Below the pieces are notes generated by a model, which saw only the letters and a list, made by a program, of their open reading frames with translations, had not been told where the DNA came from and did not search any database. Below, piece after piece: positions 51,133 through 64,000 of a stretch of 64,000 nucleotides of DNA. Origin of the DNA: Cyanoderma ruficeps. Taxonomy: Eukaryota; Chordata; Aves; Passeriformes; Timaliidae. Where the stretch lies: NCBI GenBank assembly GCA_008694505.1, contig VZDJ01007747.1, forward strand, positions 13,299,947-13,363,946, written 5' to 3'. Numbering within the stretch: the first letter of the stretch is position 1; each line of letters opens with the position of its first letter. The translations under genes and the position numbers were made by a program.

Positions 51133-54059
51133 CCTAACAGCAATGGTTAGGAGAACCTTCAAACCACCTACTGTGAAAGCAAAGAGACACATAAAATATT
51201 TAGAGTTAAAATGTCCTCGTTTGTCTCTATTCGGATTCTTCTGGTGTATTCATCACAGTAATATCTCCTGCAAGACTCAAGGGAATGTCTGCAGGAGCAC
51301 ATCTAATATGATATTTGCCTCTCTGAGGATCTGCTTGTTGGGGACATGGTTTATTAGGACACTGCGCCTATGCCCTCAGATGTCAAAAAAAAAAAAAAGC
51401 TACACGAAAACCTGCAAAAACCATGGACTTCACAGGAACATTTATAAAGATTAGGAAAACACTTCACCCTGGGGATCAAAGGGCTAAAGAGTTCTTTCTC
51501 TTCTCTCTGGCATAGCAATCATGTGTGGTAGGTTGTTTTCTGTTTAAATGCCGTGTACACATTGAACTCCATCAGGAATATACAGAATTCCCTAGCTCTT
51601 TTAGGATAAGCAATTATCAGGTAATGACAGCTAGATATGTGAATGATGAAAGATTCAATTAGATTGCTGATGCACTGCAGGATCTCACATCAGATCCTAA
51701 ATTATATTTCCATTGGCAGTTCGGGTACTGGCTGTGGTGGCATGCCATAAACCCAGCACATTATGTCCTGATAACAGCACCATAAAAGAGATTCACTACT
51801 ACTCTTACCCTCACTATTCACCAGAGTACATTTGTGGCAACCTTCCAATAAGACTGCAAAATTTTCTGTTTCTTTCCCAGTTTATGATGTTCATTTAAAG
51901 ATTCTGAAAAATCATTGTTTTATAAATACATAAAATATACAGATATATTGTGTGTACAGCTAGCTCCTCCTGCACTTACATGTGTATGCGCAATCCACCA
52001 ATTTACATTGAGTGTGTTTTATTCCTTCAGCCTGAGAGTCTAAAGAACAGGGAGATAGCCAATTAAAAGTAATATATTTTTTTAAAATCTTGCTACATGT
52101 ATTGCACTGCATTCTCATACACTACTTGGGAAAGCAAAGGAAAAATAGGGAATACCCATTTCTTGGTATCTTTTTTTATGACTTCTTACAGTCTAAAGGA
52201 ACTTGTAGTGGCAGTTTCTGAATGACAGTCAGGGCTCGAGCACAGTTTACTGTGCAGTGGTTTTTATTGCTATTTCAGAAAAAAACTGATAACCTAACTA
52301 TCCCCAAAGCACAGGCTTTTGAAGTTTTGAAAGAATATCTAGGGACCTAACTTCTTCCCAAAAGAGCTTGACTGCACTTCTCACTGCATTTTTTTGACTC
52401 AGTTAGGAACTCATCACTTGTCTCAATACATCTTAGACTATGTCCTCCAACAATACTGCCTAAATTTAAAAGATAAAAAAAATTATAAATACCCACATAT
52501 GAAGAGAATTAACTGGAGATCTGTAACATGTTTATATAATAAAATAAAAAGACGGCTTCTTAACTGTCTATACATAGTGCCTTCTGCATTTTGAGTTTTC
52601 TAGAGAACATTTGTTCAATACGACCACTATTCATCTGGCTGTCCATATCTCATTTTATTATATGCTAGAGATGTATAGCATCTCTACAAGAGTACTAAAT
52701 ATTATTTTAAAACAAAATTCTCAAATAAGTGCTGGTCAAAAGATTAGAGTGCTTGCATTAGGATGATCTTGGATCTTTGCAAGGGGAATAAAAAATATAA
52801 AAATATAAAAAATGAAGACAGTACACTCGTGTTCCTCTTTTTAAAATTTCCCCACTTACTGAAAACATGAAACTGAAGGAATCACATATATTTTAGCTTG
52901 AACACTATCAGTTCTCTTTCATTTGGCCTTAGAATTTATATAGCCACAGAAAGAAACTTGAATAAGTGTGGAATCCACTGAATATTTACTTGACACCAAG
53001 TAGTGTTTCTGCCAATTCTCTCTAGGAATGACTTAGCTAGAGGTCAGAGAGTAAGTACTGGCAAACTAAAACCAATCACTAAAAAACCCCAAATTTTTTT
53101 AATCTGAAAAACAAAAACATTTACATACATTCATCATGACAAATGTAGTGATTAAACCAAATTGCAACTCCATTCTCAGAGACGAGTCTCTGTCCTGATG
53201 AAATGCAAAGTAATCCACAGTGAAAGGAAAATATCACAGAGCCTTTTAGTTGGAACAGCATCAAAATAATTACAACAGCATTAAAATTTGCTTGGAACTA
53301 CAAATATTCCAAGCCCATAAAATAATCAATAAAAAATGCAGTAGGAACAGTTGGGTGTTGTGGGGATGAAACAGAATTAGAAGAGGAATCATGGTCTTTT
53401 TACAATACCGGGGAACACTGTGCTGTCTGATTTTTATGCCTATAATATTTTGGCAAGTACAAGATACTATCTCACCATATCAACACCTACATGTTCAAGA
53501 GCAGGTAAATGTTTCAGATTAAATTGCAATGAATCTGAGCACCTGTAAATACTGGTAGTTGTGCTCAACATTGCTTCATGCTTAGCCTGAAGATTTGTAT
53601 GTCTGGGCATGGACTCCCAATACTTACAGGAGTATCTGGTCTTATCTTCTTAAATTAAATTTTAGTCTGGACTTCTGAAGCTATAACAAAAGATGGACAG
53701 GTATTCAAAAGCCCCCTCAGAAACAAACTAGTTTCAAGTTGAAGTCCAGTGAAAAGAAATCTTCTTAAAATACCTTAGCTGTATCAAGATGCTTATTAGA
53801 TAAAAAAGGCATTACAATGGGAATGAGCAGGCTGGTTGCAAGAATCAATTAATAAATCACAGCATATATTACCAGTAGACTGAATTGAATCACACTAGTG
53901 ATAAAAAACCAAAATAAATCAGTTGAAAGTTTCTATATTCACAATATTTGTGCTTCTTTGTCTGAACTGGAAAGAGAAAAAATTGAAAAAAAAATTCTGG
54001 AAGAAATTGCAAGATAATAAGAAAGAAATAATTCTAATCTCTTGAGCAGAAACAGTCAC
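51133..54059. other. A+T-rich noncoding stretch
   Basis: No gene or repeat family was recognised. A 14-nt A run lies at 51385-51398. Confidence 0.5.
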
Positions 54060-54122
54060 TTCCTGTCTTGCCATCTCTTTCCATGGAGTGAATGCTGACA
54101 CAGCACTTGCATTATCCAGAAC
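54060..54122 (-). CDS. Weak candidate 63-nt exon
   Basis: On the minus strand a very good acceptor (ttttgtttttcatttccag) precedes 21 open codons (starts VLDNASAVSAFTPWKEMA) with coding-like codon choice. The only nearby donor, GAA|GTGACT, is mediocre; the frame otherwise runs on to 53919 through F/N-rich, intron-like text. No gene is recognised. Confidence 0.25.
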
Positions 54123-54339
54123 CTGGAAATGAAAAACAAAATCAGAGCTGATCTATGCCTAGGGTAAAGGGTTTAGCAACTAGAGTTTAGGAAATTATGG
54201 TGTTTAGGGCTGTAATACACTTTCTGGGGACTTGCAGAAACTACAGACATTGAGGTTCTGAAACTATTTTAAGACTAAAGGCTTTTTAAGAAGAACTCAT
54301 GCTGCTCTTATCTACTATCGGTGAGAGCTTTGAATTAAG

Positions 54340-54399
54340 TAGGAGACTGAACTTGATGATCTCTGGTGGTGCCTTCCTAGCAGCAGTTCTATGATTCTG
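54340..54399 (+). mobile_element. CR1 LINE 3' end
   Basis: The text gagactgaacttgatgatct, then ggtgccttcct and gttctatgattctg, matches the forward 3' terminus of CR1 ('ggactagatgatctttaaggtcccttcc...attctatgattctg'). Similarity to the CR1 3' region may extend left to about 54230, but this is uncertain. Confidence 0.85.
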
Positions 54400-55489
54400 C
54401 ATCAAATTGCACCATCTGATTTTATTTTGGTTTCTTAGAGAGTAAAAAAGCTATATTGCTTCCTTCATCTAAGTGGAGCAGGAGTGAGCACCATCTGCAA
54501 ATGACAATTTTCCGTGGAATTTTACTTCTTATTACGCTGAAAACTGCCAGCTGTAATAGAACCCTAAATAAGCATTGTTTTTAATTTAGATATCCAGATT
54601 TATGTAAAATTCCCCTGATTTAGGGTCAGACTCCTCCAATCTACTATCCAAGCAGTTTTAAAATCTCTGGATGTCTGGGAGCATTACTATCAAGGGACAG
54701 GACTATCACTGAAGTGTGCAAAACAGCATTCACTGAGCATCAGTGAACAAACCAGAGGTGAAAATGCGCAATCCACCTGGCCTCCTGCTACCCACACGGG
54801 CTACAGCTTCACTTCCCCAGCAACTGCTTTTCCAGATATCTCACAGACGTAGAAAACCAGTTTGGAGAAGGAAGGAAGTGCTTTGTTTAATAGTTTTCAA
54901 AGTAGAGATGAAGCTGGCCCACATCACACAGTTAAGTTTCACAAGATTTAAAGAGAACAAGGGACAATTAAAGCTGTTCTGGCATCCCCATCTCGAGACT
55001 GCAAGCTCTGCCTCTAACTACCAGGATCCCAAGTATTTATCTCAAATGCAAGTGTTTTAAAAACAGTGAAATTGAAAGATGAGTTCTGACATATGCATAG
55101 ATACTGGATATATGTTTGCATATGTAGTATAGTACGGGCTTTGCAAAAAATTTCCTAATGGTCACTGCAAAATCAGATTAGTGCCTCTGTTTTTGTCTCT
55201 CTGTGATCATATATATTCCATGCCTAAATTCATACTATGAATATTCACTTTTCTGTCCCCATTTGTTCCAAAATTTTTTAGCCATAGTTCAGACAATGCC
55301 ATTTTAAAATTGCATCCTTTTGCTTTATTTCTCCCTGCTTTGTCTCAATTGCACCTGGCTTCATCAACCGAGCATACAAAGGAAGGAAAATGTGCCAAAT
55401 GCTGCACATTTGATATATGAAGTGTACCTATTGACCTTTGACTGGAATGGATATTTTAATCCCACACTCGAAAATTACCCTTCAAAAGA
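54400..55489. other. Noncoding stretch with one unassigned open frame
   Basis: The 105-codon + frame at 54743-55060 starts MNKPEVKMRNPPG; no domain or splice context was recognised. Probably a chance frame. Confidence 0.4.
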
Positions 55490-55675
55490 CTTGACTCCAA
55501 ATTGCCAACTTGATATGTCATCTTCTAATCTGATGTGACTGGAATGATAACATTTGCTTTGATGTGCAATGTAATCCACTTTGACTGATCAGATGCAACC
55601 TGCCATAACACTGCAAAAGGCAATGAATCATGCTCAGAAATTAAAATTATCCGACTTTTTGGAAATCAGAGTGAC
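55490..55675 (+). repeat. Direct repeat, copy A (unknown family)
   Basis: Paired with 57323-57508 in the same orientation, 1832 bp apart. The best gap-free block is 55505-55558 against 57337-57390, where 47 of 54 bases agree by eye. Similarity continues with small gaps through tgatcagat, tgccata-cac and tttttctgga-like text. The flanks do not match. It is either an ancient local duplication or two copies of an unlisted repeat. Confidence 0.75.
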
Positions 55676-57090
55676 AGTAGTCTACGTATAGTTACAGAGT
55701 TGTGGATTTTTCAAGTGCTTTTTAACTGAACAGTGATAACTGTTTTATCTAAATTATTTGTTTTCATTGTCTCTTGAGCCTGGATATCACTTTTGCTATA
55801 GCACCTGCATTTTTCAGCCAAGAAATAGCCGTTTTTTAAACCACTCAGAATTTCTAACAGATTTAAATTGTATTAGAATATTCTACTTTGAAAGACTGCA
55901 GTTTGTAGCTTTTAAACACAAGCAGCTTAGAATAGTTGCTTCCATTATCAAGGAAGTACTTCTTTGTCATCTAAGATGCAGCACCAGGTGCAGTAGAAAG
56001 CAGCACCCAGCAGCACAAGAAATCAACAGCTGTTTATCTTTCCTCTCCTGTGATTTCAGATTAGACCATTTTGGGGAAGATTTTACAGAACCCAATGTCT
56101 CCCTGTGTGACCTCATAAAATCACTTGCTATCGGCAAGGGAAGCCTCACCCACAGAGTCAGGGGCAAGTCTTTCTAGTCATCTGAAAATGACAGAAAACT
56201 TTAATTATAAACCAGTGGAGGGATAGGTAAAAGTATATGGTATGGTTACCTGAGTGAAGGAGAAGGACCAAACCAAAAAGGGGCCATCTTACCCTTTACC
56301 AAGGCAGCTGTTACTGATGGACCTGTGACACACAATTTGCTTAGTTATTTAAAATGTTACAGTTTCCTGTAATGACAGATTTGCGGGAAGGTCTAATGAT
56401 ATACAGAGCAGCAGCAGTCATTATTGCTCATGATGCATTCAGCAGGCCAGGGCACTGAATAGAGTGCAGCAATGCTGTTTAATATGGGGTTAAAGACATG
56501 ATACACGGATGTGTCCAGTCTCCATACATATACACAGAGGTAAGAACCTCACAAAAGAAGAATGTTTCCTTCTTTAATGTGTGGACACTTCATAGAAACC
56601 CTGTTCTTCTTCTTTTTTCTTTTTTTTTTTTTTACTTTAGCTAAGTCAAATAGGCTATAAAACATGTTTTCTTCTTTCTGAGTGGGAAAGAAGTATAGAC
56701 AATCTGACAAGATTAAGATTTAAAAGACAAAACTTTTTAAAAAAGACAGCAATTGGAGATTTCCATTTCCATTACAAACTCAAATATTTAACCTTAATTC
56801 TTTACTTTCTGGCCAAAGGGCCTTAGTGGAAGTTGTCTATAGTTTATCCAGGTCCAGTTTGATTCTGCTCCACTGGGATTAGAAATTCAGGAAGGGGAAA
56901 GTAGGTGCTACTTGAAGACAATGTTCCTTGAAGACAAGAAAGTGTTTAAAAAGTATTGAAGGTGTTAGGCTTCTGATGCAATAATTTTGCGCCAAATTTG
57001 TGAGGACATGCAGAAAGGTAGTGATAGTTACAGAGAAAATAGTTTCCTGGTTTCAGTATTTTCATCAAATCCCTGAATATATAAGCAACA
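55676..57090. other. Noncoding stretch
   Basis: A 139-codon + frame at 55758-56177 lies here without recognised similarity or supported splice sites. A T run lies at 56620-56633. Confidence 0.4.
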
Positions 57091-57183
57091 TTACATTTTT
57101 AAAAACAACAAAAAACAAAAACAAACAAACAAAAAACACACAAAGCAAGGAAAAAAACACCCAACAAACACCCCCCCCCCCCC
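57091..57183. repeat. A/C-rich low-complexity tract ending in a 13-base C run
   Basis: Irregular aaaac and caaa units are followed by 13 C residues (57171-57183). The tract is polypurine/polypyrimidine-like on each strand and prone to slippage. Confidence 0.9.
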
Positions 57184-57322
57184 ATTTGATTAAGATAGTC
57201 CTCTGACAGGCAAGTAATTCTGCAGCTTTTTAGGGTTAAGGTTATTGTGTTGATGTCAGACAAAATTAGTTTTATTTTCCAGTTTACTTTCCAGAAACGT
57301 AATTACTAAAAATTCTTTTCTT

Positions 57323-57508
57323 TTTGATTCTAATTTCCAACATGATATGTCATTTTCTAATGGGAGGTGACTAGAATGATAACACTTGCTCCCTGATGGG
57401 AAGCACAGTCTGGTGTGATTGATCAGATTGAGAATGCCATACCACAGAACAGAGCAATGCATTTCACCTGAAAATTTAACCTAATCTGTTTTTCTGGAAA
57501 GCTGCAAT
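57323..57508 (+). repeat. Direct repeat, copy B (unknown family)
   Basis: Partner of 55490-55675, same orientation; see that entry for the alignment. Neither copy holds a shared open frame, which argues against a duplicated coding exon. Confidence 0.75.
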
Positions 57509-60500
57509 GAAAGAGAAAACCTGTGTCTCACCTTGATGAATTGCTGAAGATTTTAGGGTTGCATTTTTGCTATCGTCTTCTTGGCAGAAGAAGTGGTAGG
57601 CACTCATTTACCCATACATCCTAGGAAGAAGTGATGCTCCTTTTTCCTAACTTGTACTGAAAAGCAAATTGCAAATCCTTTTCCTCAGGTGCCCTTTCCT
57701 CAAAGTCATCCTTACATGTGTATCCTTGCTGGATGACACCCAAGCTGTCTCCCCCCTACAATTCATTCTAATTCATCAATATTTATCCTGACCATGTTGT
57801 GCTTGCAATTGTAAGTGCAGTTTTAATGCTGTGGTTGTCACTGGACCAAACAGTAAATAGACATTGCAGTTTAACATATGCATATGGAATGAGCATTTTC
57901 TCACTTCTGTCTTGTACCCAGAATTTTGAACTGACATTTTTGCTACTCCTAATACTATTAGTGTTAATGGAAAAATGCCAAAATGTCAAATCATTTTCTA
58001 TAAACATGTGCTAATACCAAATGTCTAGGAATGGGAATTAAGAAGTTTACTCTGTATTTTTTATTGGATTTCTGACAACTTTACATTTTCATGCGTATAG
58101 ATCAGGAATAAATATATAAAGATCGACCCACAAACTTTGAGCTATTCCCTAAGATCTGGTAAGACTTGGACAAGAACAAGACTTTTAATTCTCATAGATT
58201 TCTTCCCTCTTTTCCAGAGAAAGGGCTATGCCTTTACATCTACTCTGTAGCATAGGGGAATGGAGAAAGCAACCAATACACCTTTTTAATGAAATCTAAG
58301 TACTCAGGCCATGAAGAATTCACATGATTCTGCCCAAAAATACGATCAGGACCTTTACTGAGGTCTATTAAAGGCCTTTAAAGGATGCTATTTTTAAAGA
58401 CTTTACAGTGGAACTTATCTACAAAGCAGTGCTATAAGAAGAACAAACAAGAGAATTGACTGAACAAATCATTTCTGAAACAAAGAAAATAGAGAAAAAA
58501 TAGAAAAGTAAAGAGTTTTGGAGTAGAAGAGTCTGGAATAAAGTTGAACGAATATTTGAGAAGTTGGTTTAATTGAAGGAAAGGCAGGAATGAAAGGGTA
58601 ATATTACACCACATGATTTCTTACACATAGGTAAAATGCAATGTTTAGAATAACTTCTCTTTCTTTTAAACCGTAGATAATAATTACAAATTTATTAATA
58701 CAGAAATGGTTTTGAAATCCTGCTGATTTGCTGAGCTGTGAATTTAGAAAAGGAACAATTCTGAAGAAAAATATATCTTAATTTAAAAGCTGTATTATGT
58801 TTAGAATCAATTTAGATAAAGCAAAAAAACCCAGTTGAAGTAGTTTTTATAGAAGAATAAAAATAATTTCAGAACATTCTCTTTCATTTTTTATTTGACC
58901 AACAAACAGAAGTGTCTTTTAGTTGTGCAACCTTATTTCTAAGTACAGACATGCAGAAAGATAAAGCAAGGAACAAACCCAAATAATTGTGCACTTTTTC
59001 ATGAAATTGCACACATTTCTATTTCAAAGGAATCACTGCCTTCTAAGAATTCAAAGGACTGTTGTAACTTCCTGCTCTGTTACGAATTACTTCCCTTAAT
59101 GGCAAGCCTCATTTGTCAATATTTTTACAGTAGCAATACTACAGAATCTAAAGGAAGAAAGGCAAATAAAGACAGAAATAAGGATAGACTGAAGGAGAAT
59201 GAAACCCAGAAAACTGTACAATAAAAAGGATCATAGCGGAAACAAATGGTTCATGGTTGCGTTGAGGTTGAATATTCTCTTTCAGAATTGTCAAAAATAT
59301 CAAGTAGCTCATTAAGCAACACAGTTAGATTTTTAATTTTTCCTGGTTCACACATTATTATTTACCAATTTTGTGAAAAAAGGTAATGGTTTTTAAATGC
59401 TTATAAAATCTTAATTGAACCTATTTAAACACAACAAAAGAGATTTAATATCATTACATGTGACTGGAAAGATAAGACTCAGTTAAACTAAAATAAGGCA
59501 CCATGGTGATAGGAACAATTATATGGGTTTGTACAGAATGAGGCTTTTCATCCCAGCAGTAAACTGTTGGCAGAGAAGATGGGAAGAATAAGACTTGTCC
59601 CTTTCTGAACTTCTTTATAATCTTCCCACTTCTAAAGGAACAAATCTTTTCAAGTGGAGTTAAAAGTTGAAGCAAGAGTAGTTTGCTTTAGTAGATTGCT
59701 TTACGGTTTTGCCCATCTTATTTTTCCCCAATCATGTTCCAAAACAGGAGTCCATGACTCACAACAAAATGTTTTCCATCCTGTTTTAGTCACATACAAC
59801 GGTACACATGCACCCTATCCACTATCTTTTACAACACTGTTTTTTTTCCAACAAAACATATTTCCTTACATTTTGGTTATGACATGAAATAATTTCAACC
59901 ATTCCCAGTGGAGATGGAAGCAGGCAAAAAGACAAGAAGTTCTCTTAGTATTACACAGCTGCAGTAGCTGGCAGGTAGAAGTTTTGTCAGACATGTTTCT
60001 GCAAATATCTGTTTCACAAATAGAAAAAAAAAAAGAGGGTTTTTTTGGTACAAATGATATATCTTTAAAGCCCATCATATTTTTATAATGCTGCTTATTT
60101 TAAACTCTTACCATATGCTCTGCAAGTGATGCAGGCATATGGTTCACATAACAATACCATATGTCTGATAATATTTTGCTGTATATTACAGCAATAGCAA
60201 ACATTTATAATTTGTAGAGGGACTCAATTCAAATTATGTTTTATCTTCATTTTTTATATTTATAAATATTTCTGAAGACATATGTGAAGAAGGCTATAAA
60301 TCCCCCAAAGAGTTTAATATTTCAAACTAAACGTTCAGGGAGTACTTTATGGCTAAAGCCATGCATTCATCATCGTGAAAAAAGACTACTGCTCTTTGGT
60401 AAAACATAGAGAAAAATAAAATAATAGTTTTTAAAAATTATAAGAAAAAACCCAAAACAACATCTATTCATATTACAATGCACTTAAACAACTCCTTTTT

Positions 60501-60903
60501 AAGCACACATTTGCCACTGTCTCATCTGAAATGCAGTGTCTGAAGTGTTTGGGTTTTTCTTCCTTTCTTCTCTTTTATGATGTCTAGTTCTTTATTGAAA
60601 CAACAAGCAAATGAGAGATGAACCAAAAGCAAACATGTATAAGACTCATGTTTCCCTGGACAAGATTGCATGTGAAAAGATGAAAGCAGAACAATTCTAT
60701 ATCCTCTTTTCTTCTTATGCTATTGTACGTGGATCCTGCTCAGTCAAGTACCACCATTTTTAGACATACCTTCCTTTTGGATACTTCACCCTGCATACAA
60801 AAGTGAAAATAGGAAGAATGATTTAGAATATCACCCTCAACCCAAGCCCACGAAAGGAGAGAAAATGCAATTTTTGTTGTATTTGTCTTTTTTTATTTTG
60901 CAG
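57509..60903. other. A+T-rich noncoding stretch
   Basis: No repeat family or supported exon was recognised. Confidence 0.5.
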
Positions 60904-60997
60904 TGACTTGATGTCTAATCACCATAGAAAAAACACAGATGAATCTGACTTCATTACTAGTACAGAGAAGACAGTGACTTTGGATGATGATACGTGA
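60904..60997 (+). CDS. Possible terminal coding exon, gene not recognised
   Basis: A strong acceptor (gtctttttttattttgcag) is followed by one base and 30 open codons to a TGA at 60995-60997. The peptide starts DLMSNHHRKNTDESDF and ends EKTVTLDDDT: a short hydrophilic, acidic tail with several Ser/Thr, as in the cytoplasmic end of a receptor or adhesion protein. An AATAAA at 61884-61889 could end a 3' untranslated region of about 0.9 kb. No gene was recognised; a chance frame after a decoy acceptor cannot be excluded. Confidence 0.33.
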
Positions 60998-62100
60998 CAT
61001 GATAAGAAATAAGGAAGAAGACCAGCTACATCTGGAAGAGGCTTTAACCATGGTAGGTACGCTGAAGTTATGTTTTCCCAGCCAGAACTGATGAAGCCTT
61101 TGCTGAGAATGTTACAGGCTTGTGCAGATCTAGAATGTGATGAAGTAAAAATAATTTGGACAGTCTAGTTGGGACACAACTAGGCTGTCCAATGTCTTCA
61201 ACAGTCAGAAAATTGGAAAGTGGCAGAAAACACAAAGACCTCAGTGACATGGACAACCATGTGCCTGTCAGTAGTCACAGTGATGTGATATACATGAAGT
61301 GACTAAGAAGGGAGTACCAAGAATTCCTTTTTTCAGTTTAAGGTACTTACAAAGCATGCAGAAGAAATGAGTAAATGAATGGTGTTTAAAGAAAAGATGA
61401 ACAAAAGCTTCTGGAAATCTGAAGGCTCTCTCTCTTTCTGCTGTGGAAAATTTTACACCCATTCCTCTGGAGCTCTGGTTACCTCCTACAAGAAGACTTC
61501 CTGTAGTCTACTACTGTGATGTTGCACCTTCTTGTCACTACCTATTGAGCATGCTATTTACAAGTGCCATGTACCAAGTGAAAATTACAGCCTAGCCATG
61601 ATCTAGAATAAGATTACACTCGCATGCAAAATCCCAAGCTTTTGAAACATCAGGAGTGAAGTTGCATATATGTATATATAAGAAAAACTTAAGCCATTTT
61701 AGCCATTTCATTAACAAATTAAAAAAATATACAGATAGGTGCATAGAGAAACTAAATATTGCTCATTTACAGCTGCCTAATTTCAAAATAATTTCATGCC
61801 TCGCCATGAAAAGATAGAAAATTCTCTCTTTGTATAAAATATACAGCTTATTTTATAGTTCCTATTCTTTCAACATTTTGTTGAATAAAATCAAAGAAAA
61901 GAAAAGCAAAATGGTTCTTTGATGGTTTGTCTGTTTACATTAGTTCATAATTACATCAGCCAATATACCATCCAGGTTTTCAAGCTGTTGCTTAAACTAG
62001 TAATTGTTCCTAAAGCATCAGCATCAGTTTTAAGATACAACTATGCCTGCAGCTTGAGTAACTAGCCAGCTTGACGACTGAAGCATGATGAACATCTGCT
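60998..62100. other. Possible 3' untranslated region, then noncoding DNA
   Basis: If the exon at 60904 is real, its 3' UTR would run to about 61905. Open frames on the minus strand at 61068-61462 look like chance frames. Confidence 0.25.
61884..61889 (+). terminator. Candidate poly(A) signal AATAAA
   Basis: A canonical hexamer followed, about 30-50 nt on, by G/T-rich text (atggttctttgatggtttgt). Isolated AATAAA is frequent in A+T-rich DNA, so its value depends on the upstream exon being real. Confidence 0.25.
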
Positions 62101-62143
62101 TTTAGATCTCTTTAGATCTCTTTAGATCTCTTTAGATCTCTTT
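62101..62143. repeat. Perfect 10-bp tandem repeat, four copies
   Basis: The unit tttagatctc is repeated four times without change (62101-62140) plus a partial ttt. Each unit contains an AGATCT palindrome. The perfect identity suggests recent slippage and likely length polymorphism. Confidence 0.95.
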
Positions 62144-64000
62144 GATTCACTGTCTTTTCAGTGAATCTCATAATCAAGATACAAAGAAAACAGCATTGAA
62201 ATCTAGTTTTATACTCAAAATACATGGTAAATTGAGGGAGAATAGGCTTGAAAACTATGAATTTTGTGTGGCAGAAAGCAATATATGTAACATGACTGTT
62301 GTGAATTTAGGATGTATTCTAATGTGATAATGTGGGACAACTGTAAGTTATACCCTTTCAGCCAAGTCTTTTAAAATATTTGTTCATTAAGGTCATTATT
62401 TAGGCAGAAAAACATTTGTAGTAGCAGTGTGCTAGTGATAGTTAAGATTTTCTTTAATCTTAATAAAGTAAGTAAGATGAGGATAAGTATGGTCCCTGAT
62501 CTGAATTACCTCCACTCTAAGCCAGTGGGTATCTGTTGTCACTAATCTGCAGAGTCCTTTATTTTAATGGATTTAAATCATAGTGGAGCCTAGCACTTTA
62601 TTTTCACAGCACTGACTAACACTATCGCAACATTTCTGTCCATAAACTTTTTTTTGTTTTCTAAACCTTTGCTGGTTTCAGTTGTGATTTTTTTCCACTG
62701 TATCCTGAGGCTGATGTAGTAATGAAAACAAAATTTTCTGATTGAAGAAAAGGCAAGGATGTATTATATGCCACAGGTAATATAGCAAGGAAATCATCTA
62801 ACAAATAACAAGCCACGACAAAAGCCAGATTTCCCTTACAGAGTTGTTATGTTCATATGCAAATTAAAACACAGCTCAAAAGTTCACAGAAATACAACGG
62901 TCAGTGCAGTTTTTCTGAAGACAGAGGAATAACTTCTTTTCTTAAAACTCATTTTAATTTCACACACTGTGTTTGTATCACAGGTAGATTAATACCTCAT
63001 GTGATAAACAAATGCACTATTTTTTTCCTTTATTTTCTTGAAAGACAGCTTAGCATATATTTTTCCCTTTTCTTGGTAGTTTTTATTCTTAAGCTGAAGT
63101 CGAAAGCTCATATCTCTCTCTTAAGGTCATCTCAATGTTGAGATAACATGGGACAGTTGTTATTTTAGCATTTCATAGCATCTTCTCTGACGAGGACTTT
63201 CTGCACAACTTGCTTATTAAGGGAAAACTTCAAATTGTCTTCTCTTCTTTAAAGACTGATCACTTTCAAAAACCAGCAAGTTTTATGGTCTCTACATAAT
63301 AGTGGATTCATATCCTTTCCACACTGAGGCACAGCATTCATGTCAGTGTTTGAATAGGCACACATTATACCCCAAAGAATTGGGTTTAATTAGCTCACTG
63401 AAGTGACCTAAGAATGATTGGAAACACTTATGAGTTCCTTCTCGAAACCCTAAGCAATTTTTCAGGTTTAACTTATGTTTGATCTGAAGAATAGCTGAAG
63501 GTTTGTGGGTCTTTTCTTGTCAAAACTGAATATGTTACATATATATGCTAAAAACAGTGTTGAAAAACAAGTTCCTATGTCAATCAAATGGAAAGTTTTG
63601 TTGTAAAACTTACTGTAATGAGCAAGAAAAGTCAGAAATGTCTTTTGCTTTCTGGAATACTCATGGAAGTTATACAAAAGTGACTTAACTTCAAAACATA
63701 TACCAAAAGTTGGACTAATGCTGTAGTGGGTTTTTTATACTATATTGACAACCATTGCATAAGTCTAGAAAACTTTTGTAGTGCTACCTAACACAGTGAA
63801 ATCATTCCACTTAGAAAAAGGTTTCTGATCACAGTGGAGTGGAATAAATATATATGAGAAAATCTATTTAATTCTTAGACATCACAATTATTTGTCTGCT
63901 TGGAAGAGAGATTATACGATTTCTTTGACCGTTTCCCTAATGTTATTTTTCTAAGCAAAACCACAAAAATTACTGGTAGAAGCCATAGCCAGATTTTTTT
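62144..64000. other. A+T-rich noncoding stretch to the window end
   Basis: No gene, repeat family or RNA was recognised. Confidence 0.55.

Noticed and set aside
55758..56177. 139-codon + open frame
   Set aside because: No recognisable domain, no acceptor or donor at sensible places.

Overview
This window reads as avian nuclear DNA: about two-thirds A+T, no dense coding, and several decayed CR1-family LINE pieces of the kind that dominate bird genomes. It also holds a truncated LTR whose edge and R/U5 region I recognise from memory as a common bird endogenous-retrovirus LTR. No complete gene, tRNA, rRNA, CRISPR array or operon is visible. The long open frames are mostly chance frames in A+T-rich DNA. 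The window is best described as intergenic or intronic sequence, possibly crossed by large, sparsely exonic genes on one or both strands.

Best-supported content, left to right: a possible + strand exon at the left edge (77-177). A CR1 ORF2 fragment starting at the reverse-transcriptase region (2410-3055, +). A candidate minus-strand exon encoding an initiator Met, a membrane anchor and a strong splice donor (7009-7155), with an RFX/X-box-like site on its 5' side. A 27-bp tandem duplication (14251-14304). A 98-bp-period duplication (15846-16040). CR1 3' tails at 18655-18790 and 24661-24775. The truncated LTR (23425-23840), whose outer edge carries a long near-perfect hairpin (23390-23460). A possible minus-strand exon at 25290-25376. 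A cluster resembling conserved noncoding DNA before a possible small + exon (39401-39693). A minus-strand exon with clean splice sites and coding-like codon use (44900-45033). An old CR1/L3-like body (49740-50370) and CR1 tails (51064-51132 and 54340-54399). A dispersed direct repeat (55490-55675 and 57323-57508). A possible terminal + exon with a distant poly(A) signal (60904-60997; signal at 61884). A perfect 10-bp x4 tandem repeat (62101-62143).

Exon calls rest only on open frame, splice-site match and codon character. I could not assign any of them to a named gene, and nothing proves they belong to one transcript. I found no convincing previously undescribed system. The most notable structure is the hairpin at the LTR edge, which looks like a replication template-switch scar. 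The most useful leads for gene discovery are the unnamed exons at 7.0-7.2 kb and 44.9-45.0 kb on the minus strand.
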